The notes beneath the pieces are model-generated. The model had not been told where the DNA came from. It saw only the letters and a program-made list of their open reading frames with translations, and searched no databases. Positions 6,008 through 6,098 of a DNA stretch of 6,098 bases are shown in pieces (within the stretch, counting starts at the first letter, position 1; every line of letters begins with the position of its first letter). This DNA comes from Atopobium sp. UBA6362 (GTDB lineage: Bacteria > Actinomycetota > Coriobacteriia > Coriobacteriales > Atopobiaceae): contig DJRK01000031.1 of the NCBI GenBank assembly GCA_002440065.1, positions 1-6,098 of the forward strand, in the 5' to 3' direction. The position numbers were made by a program, and so were the translations under genes.

Positions 6008-6098
6008 CAAGGCCCCGGCCCGCTTCCCCCTCTTTGTTCACTTCGCTGCAAAGGACGCAGCTTGGAAATCGCAAGAGGGGAAGCGGGCCGGGGCCTTG
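6008..6098 (+). terminator. Long inverted repeat, possible terminator after DUF47 (cut by window end)
   Basis: The left arm (6008-6034) and right arm (6073-6098) are reverse complements over 26 bases, with one extra C in the left arm's run of five Cs. The arms begin CAAGGCCCCGG and end CCGGGGCCTTG. The 38-base centre holds a smaller hairpin, GCTGC (6045-6049) with GCAGC (6057-6061). Its position 23 bp past the DUF47 stop suits transcription termination. Any T-run would fall beyond the window, and a 26-bp stem is longer than most intrinsic terminators, so a mobile or dispersed repeat remains possible. Confidence 0.6.

Noticed and set aside
5316..6074. Long minus-strand frame opposite the DUF47 gene
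   Set aside because: Same cause: a codon-bias shadow with low-complexity His/Val/Gly/Leu content and no motif.

Overview
The window is GC-rich bacterial DNA with short intergenic gaps, strong G/C bias at third codon positions, TTG starts and AAGGAG-type ribosome binding sites. Together with the kind of proteins present (a short PiT transporter with a DUF47 partner, and a ComEC-like secreted hydrolase with a DUF3006 partner), this fits a high-GC Gram-positive. A Coriobacteriia-like actinobacterium is my best guess. No rRNA or marker gene is present, so the taxonomy is an inference.

Layout. (1) Positions 1-1698, + strand: a membrane-anchored ComEC-type metallo-beta-lactamase-fold protein, whose 5' end lies outside the window. 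It carries a C-terminal Cys/His zinc-site-like tail and is followed by a 71-residue DUF3006 protein. (2) Positions 1746-4037, - strand: a two-gene unit read right to left. An acyltransferase-3 family membrane protein comes first, then a membrane-anchored Mrr-type nuclease whose ATG directly abuts the acyltransferase stop codon. This unit converges on the first across a 47-bp gap. (3) Positions 4038-4241: a 204-bp divergent intergenic region holding several copies of a GCTTAC-like element on both strands, some spaced exactly 11 bp apart. (4) Positions 4242-5984, + strand: a PiT inorganic phosphate transporter and its DUF47/PhoU-like partner, probably one operon. (5) Positions 6008-6098: a long, nearly perfect inverted repeat that ends at the window edge and may be a terminator.

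How the parts fit. PiT and DUF47 form the familiar low-affinity phosphate uptake pair. The 11-bp spacing of the repeats upstream matches the architecture of PhoB/PhoP-type boxes, so phosphate control of this operon, and perhaps of the divergent acyltransferase-nuclease unit, is a reasonable testable inference. The MBL-DUF3006 pair recurs in many Gram-positives without an established role. I see no CRISPR array, tRNA, rRNA, insertion sequence or phage gene.
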